Source: Winogradskyella immobilis (GTDB taxonomy: Bacteria; Bacteroidota; Bacteroidia; Flavobacteriales; Flavobacteriaceae). From it: 64,000 nucleotides of DNA. How positions within the stretch are numbered: the first letter of the stretch is position 1; every line of letters begins with the position of its first letter. The stretch is taken from contig NZ_JAIQXX010000002.1 of assembly GCF_021887715.1 (NCBI RefSeq), positions 186,001 through 250,000 of the forward strand, in the 5' to 3' direction. The translations under genes were made by a program, and so were the position numbers. Shown piece after piece: positions 1 to 9,015 of the stretch. The notes beneath the pieces were generated by a model. That model had not been told where the DNA came from. It saw nothing but the letters and a program-made list of their open reading frames with translations, and ran no database searches.

Positions 1-1
1 C

Positions 2-58
2 TTAACAATACCTAATATTGGGTATGTATTTAATAGCGAAGCAATGAAAGTGTTGTAA
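2..58 (+). CDS. 3' end of an unidentified gene cut by the left window edge
   Basis: The frame starting at base 2 is open from the window edge to a TAA at 56-58 and would encode about 18 C-terminal residues (ending EAMKVL). The other two plus frames stop within the first 15 bases. A good intrinsic terminator follows at 114-138, which fits the end of a plus-strand gene. Only 18 codons are visible, so no family can be named and the call could be chance. Confidence 0.4.
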   Translation, partial: LTIPNIGYVFNSEAMKVL

Positions 59-113
59 CAAGTTGTGTTAACATGGTTTTAATACAAAAATACTTATGCC
101 ACCCATACCCAAC

Positions 114-138
114 AATACGCTTATAAGCGTATTTTTTT
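114..138 (+). terminator. Rho-independent terminator
   Basis: A perfect 20-bp palindrome at 114-133 (AATACGCTTA and its complement) is followed by a T run. It would end the partial gene at the left edge. It is nearly symmetric, but the T tract lies on the plus side. Confidence 0.7.
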
Positions 139-233
139 AATTAGAAATCAACGATCTTGGGTATGTTGAAGGAGTGTTCTAAGGAAACCATTTTAAACAT
201 TTCCATACTTACATCGAAGTATTTAAATCTAGA

Positions 234-824
234 TTATCGAGTAAAAAAATACTGGTAGCTTAAACAGTCTTTAAAATGTTTTATCTCTAGTTTTTTATAG
301 ATTCTGTTTCTATGTGTCCTTACAGTATTAAAAGAAGTTACTGTTAAATTGGCAATTTGCTTATTGGTATACCCTTTTAAGATAAGTTCTAAAATTTCTT
401 TTTCGCGTTTGGTAAGGGTTTGAAATTTTAAAAAAAGCTGTGTGTCTTTTTTTAAATCTGGTATTAACTCTTGAAAGGTGTTTTCTAAACCTGAGAACTG
501 ATTAGCAATTAGAGCTATATTAATAGAAAAATGTTCGTCTACAATAGCTTTGTTTGTGAGATAAAAGGTGTTTGTATCGTATAATCTAGATTGCTGGAGG
601 TTACTTAAAATAGCTTTTTCATCTGGGTTTCTATAAAACATAGCTGTTTTCAACCATGTTAGTTCTAAAAGTGGTTTATTAGAAATTTCTAAAAGATAAT
701 CTTTGCCTTCTTTAACCAACCTGTCCATTTCTGGAGCTGCTGATAAAAAATTATGGTTAACATAATTGTAATTGTGGGTGTTCTCGTTTTTAATAAATAC
801 TGGAAAAGGAAAAAAACCTTGCAT
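234..824 (-). CDS. LuxR-family HTH transcriptional regulator, probable N-terminal frameshift
   Basis: This 196-residue reading frame ends in a LuxR/FixJ-type DNA-binding domain (residues ~135-185, with TKREKEILELILKGYTNKQI and the recognition helix around NTVRTHRNRIYKKL). The N-terminal ~130 residues match no domain I can name, and no phosphoacceptor receiver motif is visible. The ATG at 824 may not be the true start. In the next frame, an ATG at 913, only 8 bases after the stop of the upstream hydrolase gene, opens a protein-like stretch (MKLHTEKEQIAVSRHYLLKL...) that would join this frame at a run of seven T on the coding strand (plus 810-816). The gene is therefore either shorter than its relatives, or frameshifted by one base in a homopolymer. 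DNA binding is confident; the signal sensed is unknown. Confidence 0.75.
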   Translation of the reverse strand: MQGFFPFPVFIKNENTHNYNYVNHNFLSAAPEMDRLVKEGKDYLLEISNKPLLELTWLKTAMFYRNPDEKAILSNLQQSRLYDTNTFYLTNKAIVDEHFSINIALIANQFSGLENTFQELIPDLKKDTQLFLKFQTLTKREKEILELILKGYTNKQIANLTVTSFNTVRTHRNRIYKKLEIKHFKDCLSYQYFFTR

Positions 825-913
825 TTCACTTTATTGTTTTTATACGAGTCTTTTAGTTTTAATAAATAGTGTCGAGATACAGCTATCTGTTCTTTTTCAG
901 TATGTAATTTCAT
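810..913 (-). pseudogene. Possible displaced N-terminus of the LuxR-type regulator
   Basis: The ATG at 911-913 opens about 33 codons of plausible, lysine-rich, helix-forming protein that run into the T7 tract at 810-816. A one-base shift there would fuse them in phase to the regulator at 234-824. The close spacing to the preceding hydrolase stop (922) fits translational coupling. This is inference; a sequencing error, a real disabling mutation or slippage would all look the same. Confidence 0.4.
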
Positions 914-921
914 AAATAGGG

Positions 922-1659
922 TTAAAAAACTGCTTGAGCAACATCTTTGATAATGGTTTTTATATCTTCTGTAGCATCTACAGGATAGTGTCCACAATTT
1001 TTTATATTAATAACTTCGCATTTATTATTGCCTTCTTTAAAATGTGCTAAATAGTCTTTATTAATCATACAATCATTCTCTCCCACTAAAAGATATTTTG
1101 GAATATTTAGTGTTTTAAACAATGTGTACTCGTCTAATATGTTGTTATCAATTATTTCTGTAGCAATTTTTTCTCGTGTCAATGGGTTGGTTTCGATAAA
1201 ACTATTTATAAACATCGTTTTATTACTGTCTTTTAAAATTAATTTATCTGCAGCTTTATATAATTCTGCTTTATCAAAAATACTCTTAAAAAAAACATTC
1301 AATTCTTTCACAGGCATAAAAGCTTCAGAAGTATTTATAGGTTTTTTTAAAGGAGCAGTGCCCATAACAATGAGCGCCTTAATGTTTTTTATAAACTTAG
1401 CAATTGAAATTGCTAAATGCCCTCCTAATGAGTGTCCAAAAACAATAATTTCACCTTCTATTTTATTTGCTAAATCTATTAAAAAGTTACAGTATGAATT
1501 AAAAGAAAAATCGTCTTCAGAGCTATAGTCTTGGTTTCTTCCATGACCAGGAAGGTCTATAGTTATTACATCATAATTTTCAAAACGCAACCAAGCGTCA
1601 AAAATTTGACTAGAAGATGAATTGCCATGTATACAAAATATTGTACCCTTAGTTTTCAT
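922..1659 (-). CDS. alpha/beta-fold hydrolase
   Basis: This 245-residue cytoplasmic protein has the full alpha/beta hydrolase signature: an oxyanion HG at residues 11-12, the LPGHGR segment at 36-41, a nucleophile elbow GHSLGG with Ser77, an acid in GENDCMI (Asp196) and the catalytic histidine in NCGHYPVD (His224). The length suits the small esterase/lipase or MenH-like group, but the substrate cannot be read from the sequence. It lies directly upstream of the LuxR-type regulator on the same strand and is divergent from the MBL-fold gene at 1783, with about 120 bases between them for both promoters. Confidence 0.85.
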   Translation of the reverse strand: MKTKGTIFCIHGNSSSSQIFDAWLRFENYDVITIDLPGHGRNQDYSSEDDFSFNSYCNFLIDLANKIEGEIIVFGHSLGGHLAISIAKFIKNIKALIVMGTAPLKKPINTSEAFMPVKELNVFFKSIFDKAELYKAADKLILKDSNKTMFINSFIETNPLTREKIATEIIDNNILDEYTLFKTLNIPKYLLVGENDCMINKDYLAHFKEGNNKCEVINIKNCGHYPVDATEDIKTIIKDVAQAVF

Positions 1660-1782
1660 TAATCATAACGTTTTTAAAACTAAAACCAGCTAAATATAGT
1701 AAAATACTTACAACTCAAAAAATCACAATAAAATCAAAACGTCTCTGCATTTTTTAGTCCTTTTTCTTATTTTGCACGTCTT

Positions 1783-2643
1783 ATGAAATTATACCCTATA
1801 CAGTCCGGAAATTTTAAACTCGATGGCGGAGCTATGTTTGGAGTAGTTCCCAAATCACTATGGCAACGTACAAATCCTGCGGATCAAAATAATATGATAG
1901 ATATAGCGGCACGTTGTTTGCTTATTGAAGATGGTAATCGTCTTATTCTTATAGACACCGGTATGGGTAACAAACAAAGTGATAAGTTTTATGGCTACTA
2001 CCATTTGTGGGGAGATGATTCTATAGATAAATCACTTGCGCATCATGGATTTCATAGAGATGATATTACAGATGTATTTATGACGCATTTGCATTTTGAT
2101 CATTGTGGCGGAAGTATACAATGGAATAAGGACCGAACGGGTTATGAACCCGCTTTTAAAAACGCACATTTCTGGAGTAATATAAGTCATTGGCAATGGG
2201 CAACACAACCTAACCGCAGAGAAAAAGCGTCTTTTTTAAAAGAAAATATAATTCCGATGGAAGAAAGTGGTCAATTAAAGTTTACTGCACTTCCAGAACA
2301 ACATATTTTAAAAGATTCTGCACTTGGTTTTGATATCTTTTTTGCAAACGGACATACCGAAAAACAAATGATTCCGATGATTCATTATAAGGGAAAAACT
2401 ATTTGCTTTATGGCTGATCTATTACCAACAGTTGGTCATTTACCAATTCCATTTGTTATGGGTTATGATACTAGACCTCTATTAACTTTAGATGAAAAAG
2501 AATTGTTTTTAAATCTAGCGGCAGATCACAATTATTATTTATTTTTAGAGCACGATGCACATAACGAAATCATCACCGTTAAACATACTGAAAAGGGAGT
2601 AAGACATTATGAGACATTTACTTGTAACGCCCTTTTTAGTTAA
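1783..2643 (+). CDS. MBL-fold metallohydrolase (AHL-lactonase/YtnP-like)
   Basis: This 286-residue protein carries the metallo-beta-lactamase dinuclear metal site: HLHFDH (His102, His104, Asp106, His107), His191 in NGHTEKQ, Asp212 in MADL and His257 near the C-terminus. The N-terminal layout, with a DTG at 58-60 and an aromatic-rich segment before the metal motif, resembles lactonases of the AttM/YtnP type. That would make it a candidate quorum-quenching or general lactone hydrolase; the substrate is inference. There is no signal peptide, so it should be cytoplasmic. It precedes the S8 peptidase gene by 12 bases and may be co-transcribed with it. Confidence 0.85.
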   Translation: MKLYPIQSGNFKLDGGAMFGVVPKSLWQRTNPADQNNMIDIAARCLLIEDGNRLILIDTGMGNKQSDKFYGYYHLWGDDSIDKSLAHHGFHRDDITDVFMTHLHFDHCGGSIQWNKDRTGYEPAFKNAHFWSNISHWQWATQPNRREKASFLKENIIPMEESGQLKFTALPEQHILKDSALGFDIFFANGHTEKQMIPMIHYKGKTICFMADLLPTVGHLPIPFVMGYDTRPLLTLDEKELFLNLAADHNYYLFLEHDAHNEIITVKHTEKGVRHYETFTCNALFS

Positions 2644-2655
2644 AAAATTAATTGC

Positions 2656-4257
2656 ATGAAAAACAACAAAATACTATTTGGAATAACTTTAGCATCAACA
2701 TTAATTGTTGGCTGTGGTAGCAACCCTATTATTTCAACACCGGTAGAAAACATTGATAACTTTCATTTAAAAGTTTCAGAATTAACTGAAGCAGAAGCTA
2801 AAAATTGGGGGCATTTAGATCTTGTAAAAGATACTATTCCAGGAATGAGTGTTGATAAAGCCTATTCTGAAATTATAAAAGGAAAAAAAGGTACAAAGGT
2901 TATTGTTGCTGTAATTGATTCCGGTATAGATATAGATCATGAAGATTTAGATGGTGTAATTTGGACCAATAAAGACGAAATACCAAATAATGGAAAAGAT
3001 GATGATAACAATGGTTATATTGATGATATTCATGGTTGGAATTTCTTAGGAGAAACCTACAAAGAACAATTAGAGCTTACAAGAATTATCGCTAATGGAA
3101 ATTCAAACACTCCTGATTACGCAAAAGCAAAAGCAGCTTACGACAAAGAATTAAAAACTTGGCAAGAACGTAAAGCACAAAACGATCAAATATTACCGGT
3201 AATTAATAATTCTCATAGTGCTATTTCTAAACATTTAGGAAAAGAAGATTATACCTTAGAAGATGTTACTGCAATTAAATCCGTAGATCAGAACTTGTTA
3301 AGACATCAAAGTATTATTTCTCAAACTTTTGGTTTTGGCATTGGTACAATTAAAGAAACCATTGCTGTTTTTGATGAGCAGAAACAGCAAATAGACGATC
3401 AATTAAATTATAATCTCAACATTGCATTTAAAGGTCGTAAAACCGGAGATAACCCAGACGATTTAAATGACAAAGTAGGCTATGGAAACGGAAATGTAAA
3501 GCCAAAAGAAGCTTCTGAAAGCCATGGAACACATGTTTCTGGTATTATAGCTGCTGAACGCAACAATGGTTTAGGCGCTAATGGCGTTGCAAACAATGTT
3601 GAAATTATGGCAATTAGATCAACTCCGAGAGGAGATGAATACGATAAAGATGTGGCTTTAGCTATTAGATACGCTGTTGATAATGGTGCAAAAGTAATTA
3701 ACGCCAGTTTTGGAAAATCGTTTTCTCCACACAGTGATTGGGTTAGAGACGCGCTTAAATACGCTTCAGATAATGATGTGGTTTTTGTTCATGCTGCGGG
3801 TAACGATTCTAAAAATGTTGATGTGGAATCTAATTTTCCTTCAGATCATGTAAACGGTAATGAAATTTCTAAAACCTATATTTCGGTAGGTGCTTTATCT
3901 TCAAAATACGGAAGTTCTATGGTAGCTAGTTTTTCTAACTATGGAATTAAAAATGTTGATATTTTTGCTCCAGGAGAAGCTATTTATTCTACCGTTCCGG
4001 AAAATGAATATCAAGAAAATAGCGGAACATCAATGGCAGCTCCTGGTGTAGCTGGTATTGTTGCTTTAATTCGGTCTCAATATCCTAAATTGAGTGCAGA
4101 AAAAGTAAAACAAGTTATTTTACAATCGGGCACACCTCTTAAAAATAAAGTTATTGTCGGCGGTGAAGCTTCCGATATACAAGCATTTTCTCAATTATCT
4201 AAAACAGGAAAAATTGCAAATGCATATAATGCACTAATTATTGCTTCTAAATTATAA
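2656..4257 (+). CDS. S8 family subtilisin-like serine peptidase, lipoprotein
   Basis: This 533-residue protein begins with a lipoprotein signal peptide (lipobox LIVGC, Cys20), so it is exported and probably anchored to a membrane. The subtilase triad is complete: Asp88 in AVIDSGID, His290 in ESHGTHVSG and Ser459 in NSGTSMAAP, with the oxyanion Asn383 in AAGND. About 200 residues separate Asp from His, roughly 160 more than in subtilisin itself. That insert includes a DDDNNGYIDD acidic loop and a helical region, and could act as a lid, pro-segment or substrate-specificity domain. There is no C-terminal sorting domain. It is followed directly by the M1 peptidase, which suggests a secreted proteolysis pair. 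Confidence 0.92.
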   Translation: MKNNKILFGITLASTLIVGCGSNPIISTPVENIDNFHLKVSELTEAEAKNWGHLDLVKDTIPGMSVDKAYSEIIKGKKGTKVIVAVIDSGIDIDHEDLDGVIWTNKDEIPNNGKDDDNNGYIDDIHGWNFLGETYKEQLELTRIIANGNSNTPDYAKAKAAYDKELKTWQERKAQNDQILPVINNSHSAISKHLGKEDYTLEDVTAIKSVDQNLLRHQSIISQTFGFGIGTIKETIAVFDEQKQQIDDQLNYNLNIAFKGRKTGDNPDDLNDKVGYGNGNVKPKEASESHGTHVSGIIAAERNNGLGANGVANNVEIMAIRSTPRGDEYDKDVALAIRYAVDNGAKVINASFGKSFSPHSDWVRDALKYASDNDVVFVHAAGNDSKNVDVESNFPSDHVNGNEISKTYISVGALSSKYGSSMVASFSNYGIKNVDIFAPGEAIYSTVPENEYQENSGTSMAAPGVAGIVALIRSQYPKLSAEKVKQVILQSGTPLKNKVIVGGEASDIQAFSQLSKTGKIANAYNALIIASKL

Positions 4258-4267
4258 ACAACTAAAG

Positions 4268-6034
4268 ATGAAAAGATTACTCACCACATTACTTACTTTA
4301 AGCATTTTTGCTTTTGGTTCAGAAACTGTAAATGCTCAAAATCATGGGTATTGGCAACAACATGTCGATTACAAAATGGAAATAGACATGAATGTTAATA
4401 ATTATCAGTACAAAGGCAAACAAACCTTAGTATATACTAATAATTCGCCAGATGTATTAAACCGTGTGTATTACCACTTATATTTTAATGCCTTTCAACC
4501 AGGAAGTGAGATGGATGTACGCTCACTTACAATACAAGATCCTGATGGTAGAGTTAAAGACCGTATTAGTAAACTTCAACCTGATGAAGTTGGATATATA
4601 AAAGTTAATACTTTATCTCAAAACGGTACCGCAATAAGTTATAAAACAGTAGGCACAGTATTAGAGGTTGCCTTAAATAAATCTATTCAGCCTGGTGAGA
4701 AAGTTACTTTTGAAATGGATTTTGACGCACAAGTACCTGTTCAAATTCGTCGTTCTGGACGTAATAATGCTGAAGGTGTTTCGCTTTCTATGACGCAATG
4801 GTATCCTAAATTAGCTGAATATGATTTTGAAGGTTGGCATGCAGATCCTTACATAGGAAGAGAATTCCATGGAGTTTGGGGAGATTTTGATGTAAAACTA
4901 AGCATTGATAAAGATTATGTGGTTGGCGGAACTGGATATCTTCAAGGAGAACCAAAGGTTAATGGTACTAAAAAAACAATGCATTTTGTAGCGGCAAATG
5001 TTCATGACTTTACTTGGGCAGCTGACAAAGATTATATTCACGATACGATGCAAGTGCCTAATGGTCCTTTACTTCATTTTTATTATAAGAAAGATTTACC
5101 TGAAGATAATTTACAAAGCTGGAAAGATTTACAACTCGCAACTGTAAAATTAATGCAGTTTTTCTCAGAAAATGTAGGTAAGTATCCTTATGATCAATAT
5201 TCAGTAATCCAAGGTGGAGATGGAGGTATGGAATATGCTATGTCTACATTAATTACAGGAAAAAGAAGTTATGGAAGTCTTTTAGGAGTTACTGCACATG
5301 AATTAGCACACACTTGGTTTCAATTTTTATTAGCTAGTAACGAAGCTAAACACGAGTGGATGGATGAAGGTTTTACAAGTTATATTTCTGCTTTAGCTAT
5401 GAACGCTTTAAGAGACGAACCTAGAGCAAATCCTACTCTAGGATCGTATAGAGGTTATTTTAATTTAGCAAAATCTGGTAGAGAACAACCATTGACTACA
5501 CATGCTGATCGTTATGACCTTAATGGGGTTTATAGTGCTGCTGCATACAGCAAAGGAGCTGTGTTTTTAGCTCAATTAGGTTATGTTATTGGTGAGGATA
5601 ATTTAAAGAAAACCATAAAAAAATACTTTGATGACTTTTCATTTAAGCATCCAAAGCCTTTAGATATTGTTCGTACTGCAGAGCGTATTACTGATTTTGA
5701 ACTCGATTGGTACCTCATCGATTTTGCGCAAACTACAAATACTATTGATTATGGAGTAAAAAATGTAGATGGTAAATCTATAACATTAGAGCGTGTTGGT
5801 TTAATGCCAATGCCTATAGATATTACTGTAACATATACAGATGGTTCTACTGAAGACTACTACATTCCTTTACGTATGATGCGTGGTTCTAAACCAACGT
5901 CAGCGACTATAGTAGATAATTGGGCATGGGCATATCCTACTTATACTTTTGATGCTTCAAAAGACGTAGCTTCTGTAGAAATTGATCCATCGCAAACAAT
6001 GGCTGATATAAACAGAGATAATAATAAGAAATAA
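4268..6034 (+). CDS. M1 family aminopeptidase-type metallopeptidase, secreted
   Basis: I chose the ATG at 4268 because it gives a clean signal peptide (MKRLLTTLLTLSIFAFGS...NAQ); the longer frame to 4241 overlaps the preceding gene. The 588-residue product has the gluzincin zinc site HELAHTWF (His344, Glu345, His348) followed by the downstream glutamate in WMDEGFTSYI, and the substrate-binding GGMEYAMS motif shortly before, as in M1 aminopeptidases. It probably trims peptides in the periplasm or outside the cell. It lies 10 bases after the S8 peptidase stop, and a strong terminator ends the unit at 6092-6120. Confidence 0.92.
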   Translation: MKRLLTTLLTLSIFAFGSETVNAQNHGYWQQHVDYKMEIDMNVNNYQYKGKQTLVYTNNSPDVLNRVYYHLYFNAFQPGSEMDVRSLTIQDPDGRVKDRISKLQPDEVGYIKVNTLSQNGTAISYKTVGTVLEVALNKSIQPGEKVTFEMDFDAQVPVQIRRSGRNNAEGVSLSMTQWYPKLAEYDFEGWHADPYIGREFHGVWGDFDVKLSIDKDYVVGGTGYLQGEPKVNGTKKTMHFVAANVHDFTWAADKDYIHDTMQVPNGPLLHFYYKKDLPEDNLQSWKDLQLATVKLMQFFSENVGKYPYDQYSVIQGGDGGMEYAMSTLITGKRSYGSLLGVTAHELAHTWFQFLLASNEAKHEWMDEGFTSYISALAMNALRDEPRANPTLGSYRGYFNLAKSGREQPLTTHADRYDLNGVYSAAAYSKGAVFLAQLGYVIGEDNLKKTIKKYFDDFSFKHPKPLDIVRTAERITDFELDWYLIDFAQTTNTIDYGVKNVDGKSITLERVGLMPMPIDITVTYTDGSTEDYYIPLRMMRGSKPTSATIVDNWAWAYPTYTFDASKDVASVEIDPSQTMADINRDNNKK

Positions 6035-6091
6035 AGTTTAAGAATATTTAAACCTCGATAATCGAGTAATTAAATATTTAATTATAATTTT

Positions 6092-6120
6092 AAAACCTCT
6101 TCTTATAGAAGAGGTTTTTT
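6092..6120 (+). terminator. Rho-independent terminator
   Basis: An 11-bp stem (AAAACCTCTTC with GAAGAGGTTTT) with a five-base loop runs into a T tract. It closes the MBL-S8-M1 unit just before rnpA. Confidence 0.9.
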
Positions 6121-6129
6121 ATAATATAT

Positions 6130-6519
6130 ATGCGAAATACGTACCCTAAAAAAGAAAAGCTAAAAAGTAAAAAGTTAATTGAACAACTATTTACCGAGGG
6201 TAGATCTATTTCTATATATCCAATTCGATTAATCTATCTTAAAACAGACGATAAAGATGCTGTTTTATTAAAAACAGGTGTTTCTGTGAGTAAGCGTTTG
6301 CATAAAAAAGCAGTAACTAGAAATCGTATAAAACGATTACTAAGAGAAGCTTATCGCTTAAATAAGAATACATACTTTAACAAAAACACAACACCTTATA
6401 CTTTTATGTTTTTGTACATTGGTAAAGAAGAAACAGATTTTAAGACTTTAGATCGGAAAATGAAGCTTCTATTAGAAAAATTTAAAAAACAAAACCCAGA
6501 TGAAAAAGATCCTTCGTAA
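6130..6519 (+). CDS. rnpA: Ribonuclease P protein component
   Basis: RnpA is the small basic subunit that helps the RNase P ribozyme cut 5' leaders from tRNA precursors. This 129-residue protein starts with the typical KKEKLKSKKLIEQLF segment and contains the diagnostic RNR box in AVTRNRIKRLLREAYR (Arg64-Arg66). In many bacteria rnpA sits with rpmH and dnaA at the origin; here it is instead followed by an S41 peptidase whose start overlaps its last 20 bases. The overlap points to translational coupling. The gene follows a terminator at 6092-6120, so its own promoter must be very close. Confidence 0.97.
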   Translation: MRNTYPKKEKLKSKKLIEQLFTEGRSISIYPIRLIYLKTDDKDAVLLKTGVSVSKRLHKKAVTRNRIKRLLREAYRLNKNTYFNKNTTPYTFMFLYIGKEETDFKTLDRKMKLLLEKFKKQNPDEKDPS

Positions 6520-8134
6520 AAAAGTAATTTTTCCAATAACAATACTTCTTGTTTTTATTACAACATCTGCATACAACTCAAATTTCTTTGAAATAGCAAA
6601 ACAAATAGAAATATTTACAACCATGTTTAAAGAACTCAACATGAATTATGTTGATGAAACTAATCCTGGTGATTTAATGGATACTGCTATAAAAAGTATG
6701 TTAGATGATTTAGATCCTTATACACGTTTTTATAATGAACAAGATGTGCAAGCTTCTCGAATAAATAATGCAGGTGATTATACTGGTATTGGCGCAAAAG
6801 TATTAACCCTTAAAGATAAACTGGTTATTGTAGAATCTTATAAAGATTACGCTGCGGATAAAGCAGGTTTAAAAGCAGGAGACGAAATTATTAAAGTAGA
6901 TAATGTAATTGTTAAGGATTTTAAAGATGATGCTGGTAATTTATTACAAGGTGCGGCTGGGACCGATGTTACTGTAACTTATGTAAGACAAGGAAAAACA
7001 AACACGCTTAAAATTACTAGAGAATCTCTAGAAATCCATGCTGTTCCTCATTATTCTATGATTAATGATAATACTGGATATGTGGTTTTACGTGAATTTA
7101 CAAGGAAAGCATCTTCTGAAACTATAAGTGCCATTCGGTCTTTAAAAAATCAAGGTGCAACACAATTGGTTTTAGATCTTAGAGGAAATCCTGGTGGACT
7201 ATTAAGTGAAGCCGTAAATCTCGTTAATATTTTTGTCCCTAAAGAGCAGCTTGTAGTCACTACAAAATCTCAAGTAAAAAAATACAATAAAACCTATTAT
7301 ACATTAAGAGAACCTATAGACACAAAAATTCCACTAGTGGTTTTAATTGATGGTAAATCTGCATCCGCTAGTGAAATCGTTTCAGGAGCTTTACAAGATA
7401 TGGACCGTGCTGTGGTTATTGGGTCTCGTAGCTTTGGAAAAGGGTTAGTACAGCGCCCAAAACCATTAACTTATGGTACACAAATGAAGATTACTATTTC
7501 TCGCTATTACACTCCTTCTGGGCGTTGTATCCAAGCTTTAGATTATTGGAATAGAGATGAAAACGGAAAAGCAACACGTACTAAAAAAGAAAATTATAAA
7601 GCTTTTAAAACAAGAAATGGACGTTCTGTTTTTGATGGTGGCGGAGTACAACCAGATATAGAAATAACACAATCTAAACAAACACCTATTAGTAAAGCTA
7701 TTGAAGCCGAAAATCTCATATTTAATTTTTCTACAGATTATTTTTATAAAAATAAAGTTGAGGATTTAACGAGTTTTAGATTATCAGATTCAGATTTTAA
7801 TAGCTTTAAATCGTATTTAAAACAAAACGGATTTAATTTTGAAACTAAAACAGAAAAAGCTTTTAATGAAGCTTTAGATGTTGCCAAAGAAGAAGAATTA
7901 AATACAACTATAAACTCTGAATATAGTAAATTAGTTAAAGCTATAGATAATTATAAAAACTCTGCTATAGACGCTAATAAAGCAAAACTATCTTCATTAT
8001 TAACTGACGAAATAATTAAACGCTATTTTTATAGTGAAGGTTTATACGAATATTATACAGCTAATAACCCTGAAATTAAAAGAGCTTTAGATATTTTAAA
8101 CAATCCTACCGAGTATAGTAGTATACTTAAATAA
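6500..8134 (+). CDS. S41 family C-terminal processing peptidase
   Basis: The 544-residue protein starts with a single membrane or signal helix (residues ~7-25) and should act in the periplasm. After an N-terminal helical region comes a PDZ domain (~90-165) that recognises substrate C-termini, then the tail-specific protease core with the catalytic dyad Ser289 in GKSASASE and Lys314 in SFGKGLVQ. The 25-residue spacing matches Tsp/CtpA. The C-terminal ~150 residues are helical and typical of the Bacteroidota form. It overlaps rnpA by 20 bases. Family assignment is certain; the substrates are unknown. Confidence 0.93.
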   Translation: MKKILRKKVIFPITILLVFITTSAYNSNFFEIAKQIEIFTTMFKELNMNYVDETNPGDLMDTAIKSMLDDLDPYTRFYNEQDVQASRINNAGDYTGIGAKVLTLKDKLVIVESYKDYAADKAGLKAGDEIIKVDNVIVKDFKDDAGNLLQGAAGTDVTVTYVRQGKTNTLKITRESLEIHAVPHYSMINDNTGYVVLREFTRKASSETISAIRSLKNQGATQLVLDLRGNPGGLLSEAVNLVNIFVPKEQLVVTTKSQVKKYNKTYYTLREPIDTKIPLVVLIDGKSASASEIVSGALQDMDRAVVIGSRSFGKGLVQRPKPLTYGTQMKITISRYYTPSGRCIQALDYWNRDENGKATRTKKENYKAFKTRNGRSVFDGGGVQPDIEITQSKQTPISKAIEAENLIFNFSTDYFYKNKVEDLTSFRLSDSDFNSFKSYLKQNGFNFETKTEKAFNEALDVAKEEELNTTINSEYSKLVKAIDNYKNSAIDANKAKLSSLLTDEIIKRYFYSEGLYEYYTANNPEIKRALDILNNPTEYSSILK

Positions 8135-8190
8135 TAAACGATCTCAGAGTAAGTTATTATTTTTATATTGTCTACTGTAAAAATAATAAC

Positions 8191-9015
8191 ATGCGGTTAT
8201 TTGTTTTAATTACTTTTTTAAGTCTTCAATTTGCCTTTTCTCAAAAAGAGATGAAGCATATTGTATATTTTGAAACCGATAAATATACAATACTAGAAAC
8301 AGAGCATTACCGTTTATTATTGTTTTTGTCTGAAATAGAATCTATTGATGTTAAAAAGATTTCTATCTATGGTTTTTGCGATGATCGTGGTAGTGATTCT
8401 TACAATTTAAAATTATCTAAAAATCGTGCTAATGCTATAAAAACCGTTTTTTCTAATAATGAAGTTGATGACAATCTTATTACTAATATTGATGGAAAAG
8501 GTGAGATACTTTTAAATATTATTAAAGAAACAAACGTTCAAAAAATTAGAGCACTCAATAGAAAAGTAGAAATTGTAGTCACTCAAGTTTTTCCACCTAG
8601 AAAAACCATTTTACCAAATACTAAAGTAGAAGAATTATTAACTGGAGATTTAAAAGTCGGTGATAATATTCAGATTGAAAATCTATTATTTAAAACGGGT
8701 TATAGTTATCTCGTTCCAGAATCTATTGAAGTTTTAAATAGAATTGCCGCTATTTTATTACAGAGAAGAGATATTAGTTTTACCATTCAAGGTCATGTGT
8801 GTTGTACTAATGGTACTAGAGATGCTTTAGATAGAAAAACCAAAAAACGAAATTTATCTGTTGCTCGTGCTAAATATGTTTATGATTTTTTAGCAAATAA
8901 AGGAGTTAGTAGAAACCGTATGAAGTATGTGGGTTTAAAACGTAAATATCCGCTTGGTGGTTTACCAGAATACGATAGACGTGTAGAACTATTAATTACA
9001 GCTGTTAAAAAGTAA
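8191..9015 (+). CDS. OmpA family protein with two OmpA-like domains
   Basis: This 274-residue exported protein has a signal peptide ending in FAFSQ at residue 18. It contains two OmpA-C-like segments. The first (~25-130) includes IYGFCDDRGSDSYNLKLSKNRA; the second (~155-272) includes QGHVCC and RNLSVARAKYVYDFL with GVSRNRMKYVG. Such domains bind peptidoglycan diaminopimelate and tether the envelope, but the tandem arrangement without a beta-barrel is less usual and suggests a periplasmic linker. Its stop codon directly abuts the stop of the convergent GNAT gene, so there is no intergenic base between the two. Confidence 0.85.
   Translation: MRLFVLITFLSLQFAFSQKEMKHIVYFETDKYTILETEHYRLLLFLSEIESIDVKKISIYGFCDDRGSDSYNLKLSKNRANAIKTVFSNNEVDDNLITNIDGKGEILLNIIKETNVQKIRALNRKVEIVVTQVFPPRKTILPNTKVEELLTGDLKVGDNIQIENLLFKTGYSYLVPESIEVLNRIAAILLQRRDISFTIQGHVCCTNGTRDALDRKTKKRNLSVARAKYVYDFLANKGVSRNRMKYVGLKRKYPLGGLPEYDRRVELLITAVKK

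Noticed and set aside
1124-1528. 134-codon frame on the plus strand
   Set aside because: It lies antisense to the alpha/beta hydrolase, whose catalytic motifs are intact.
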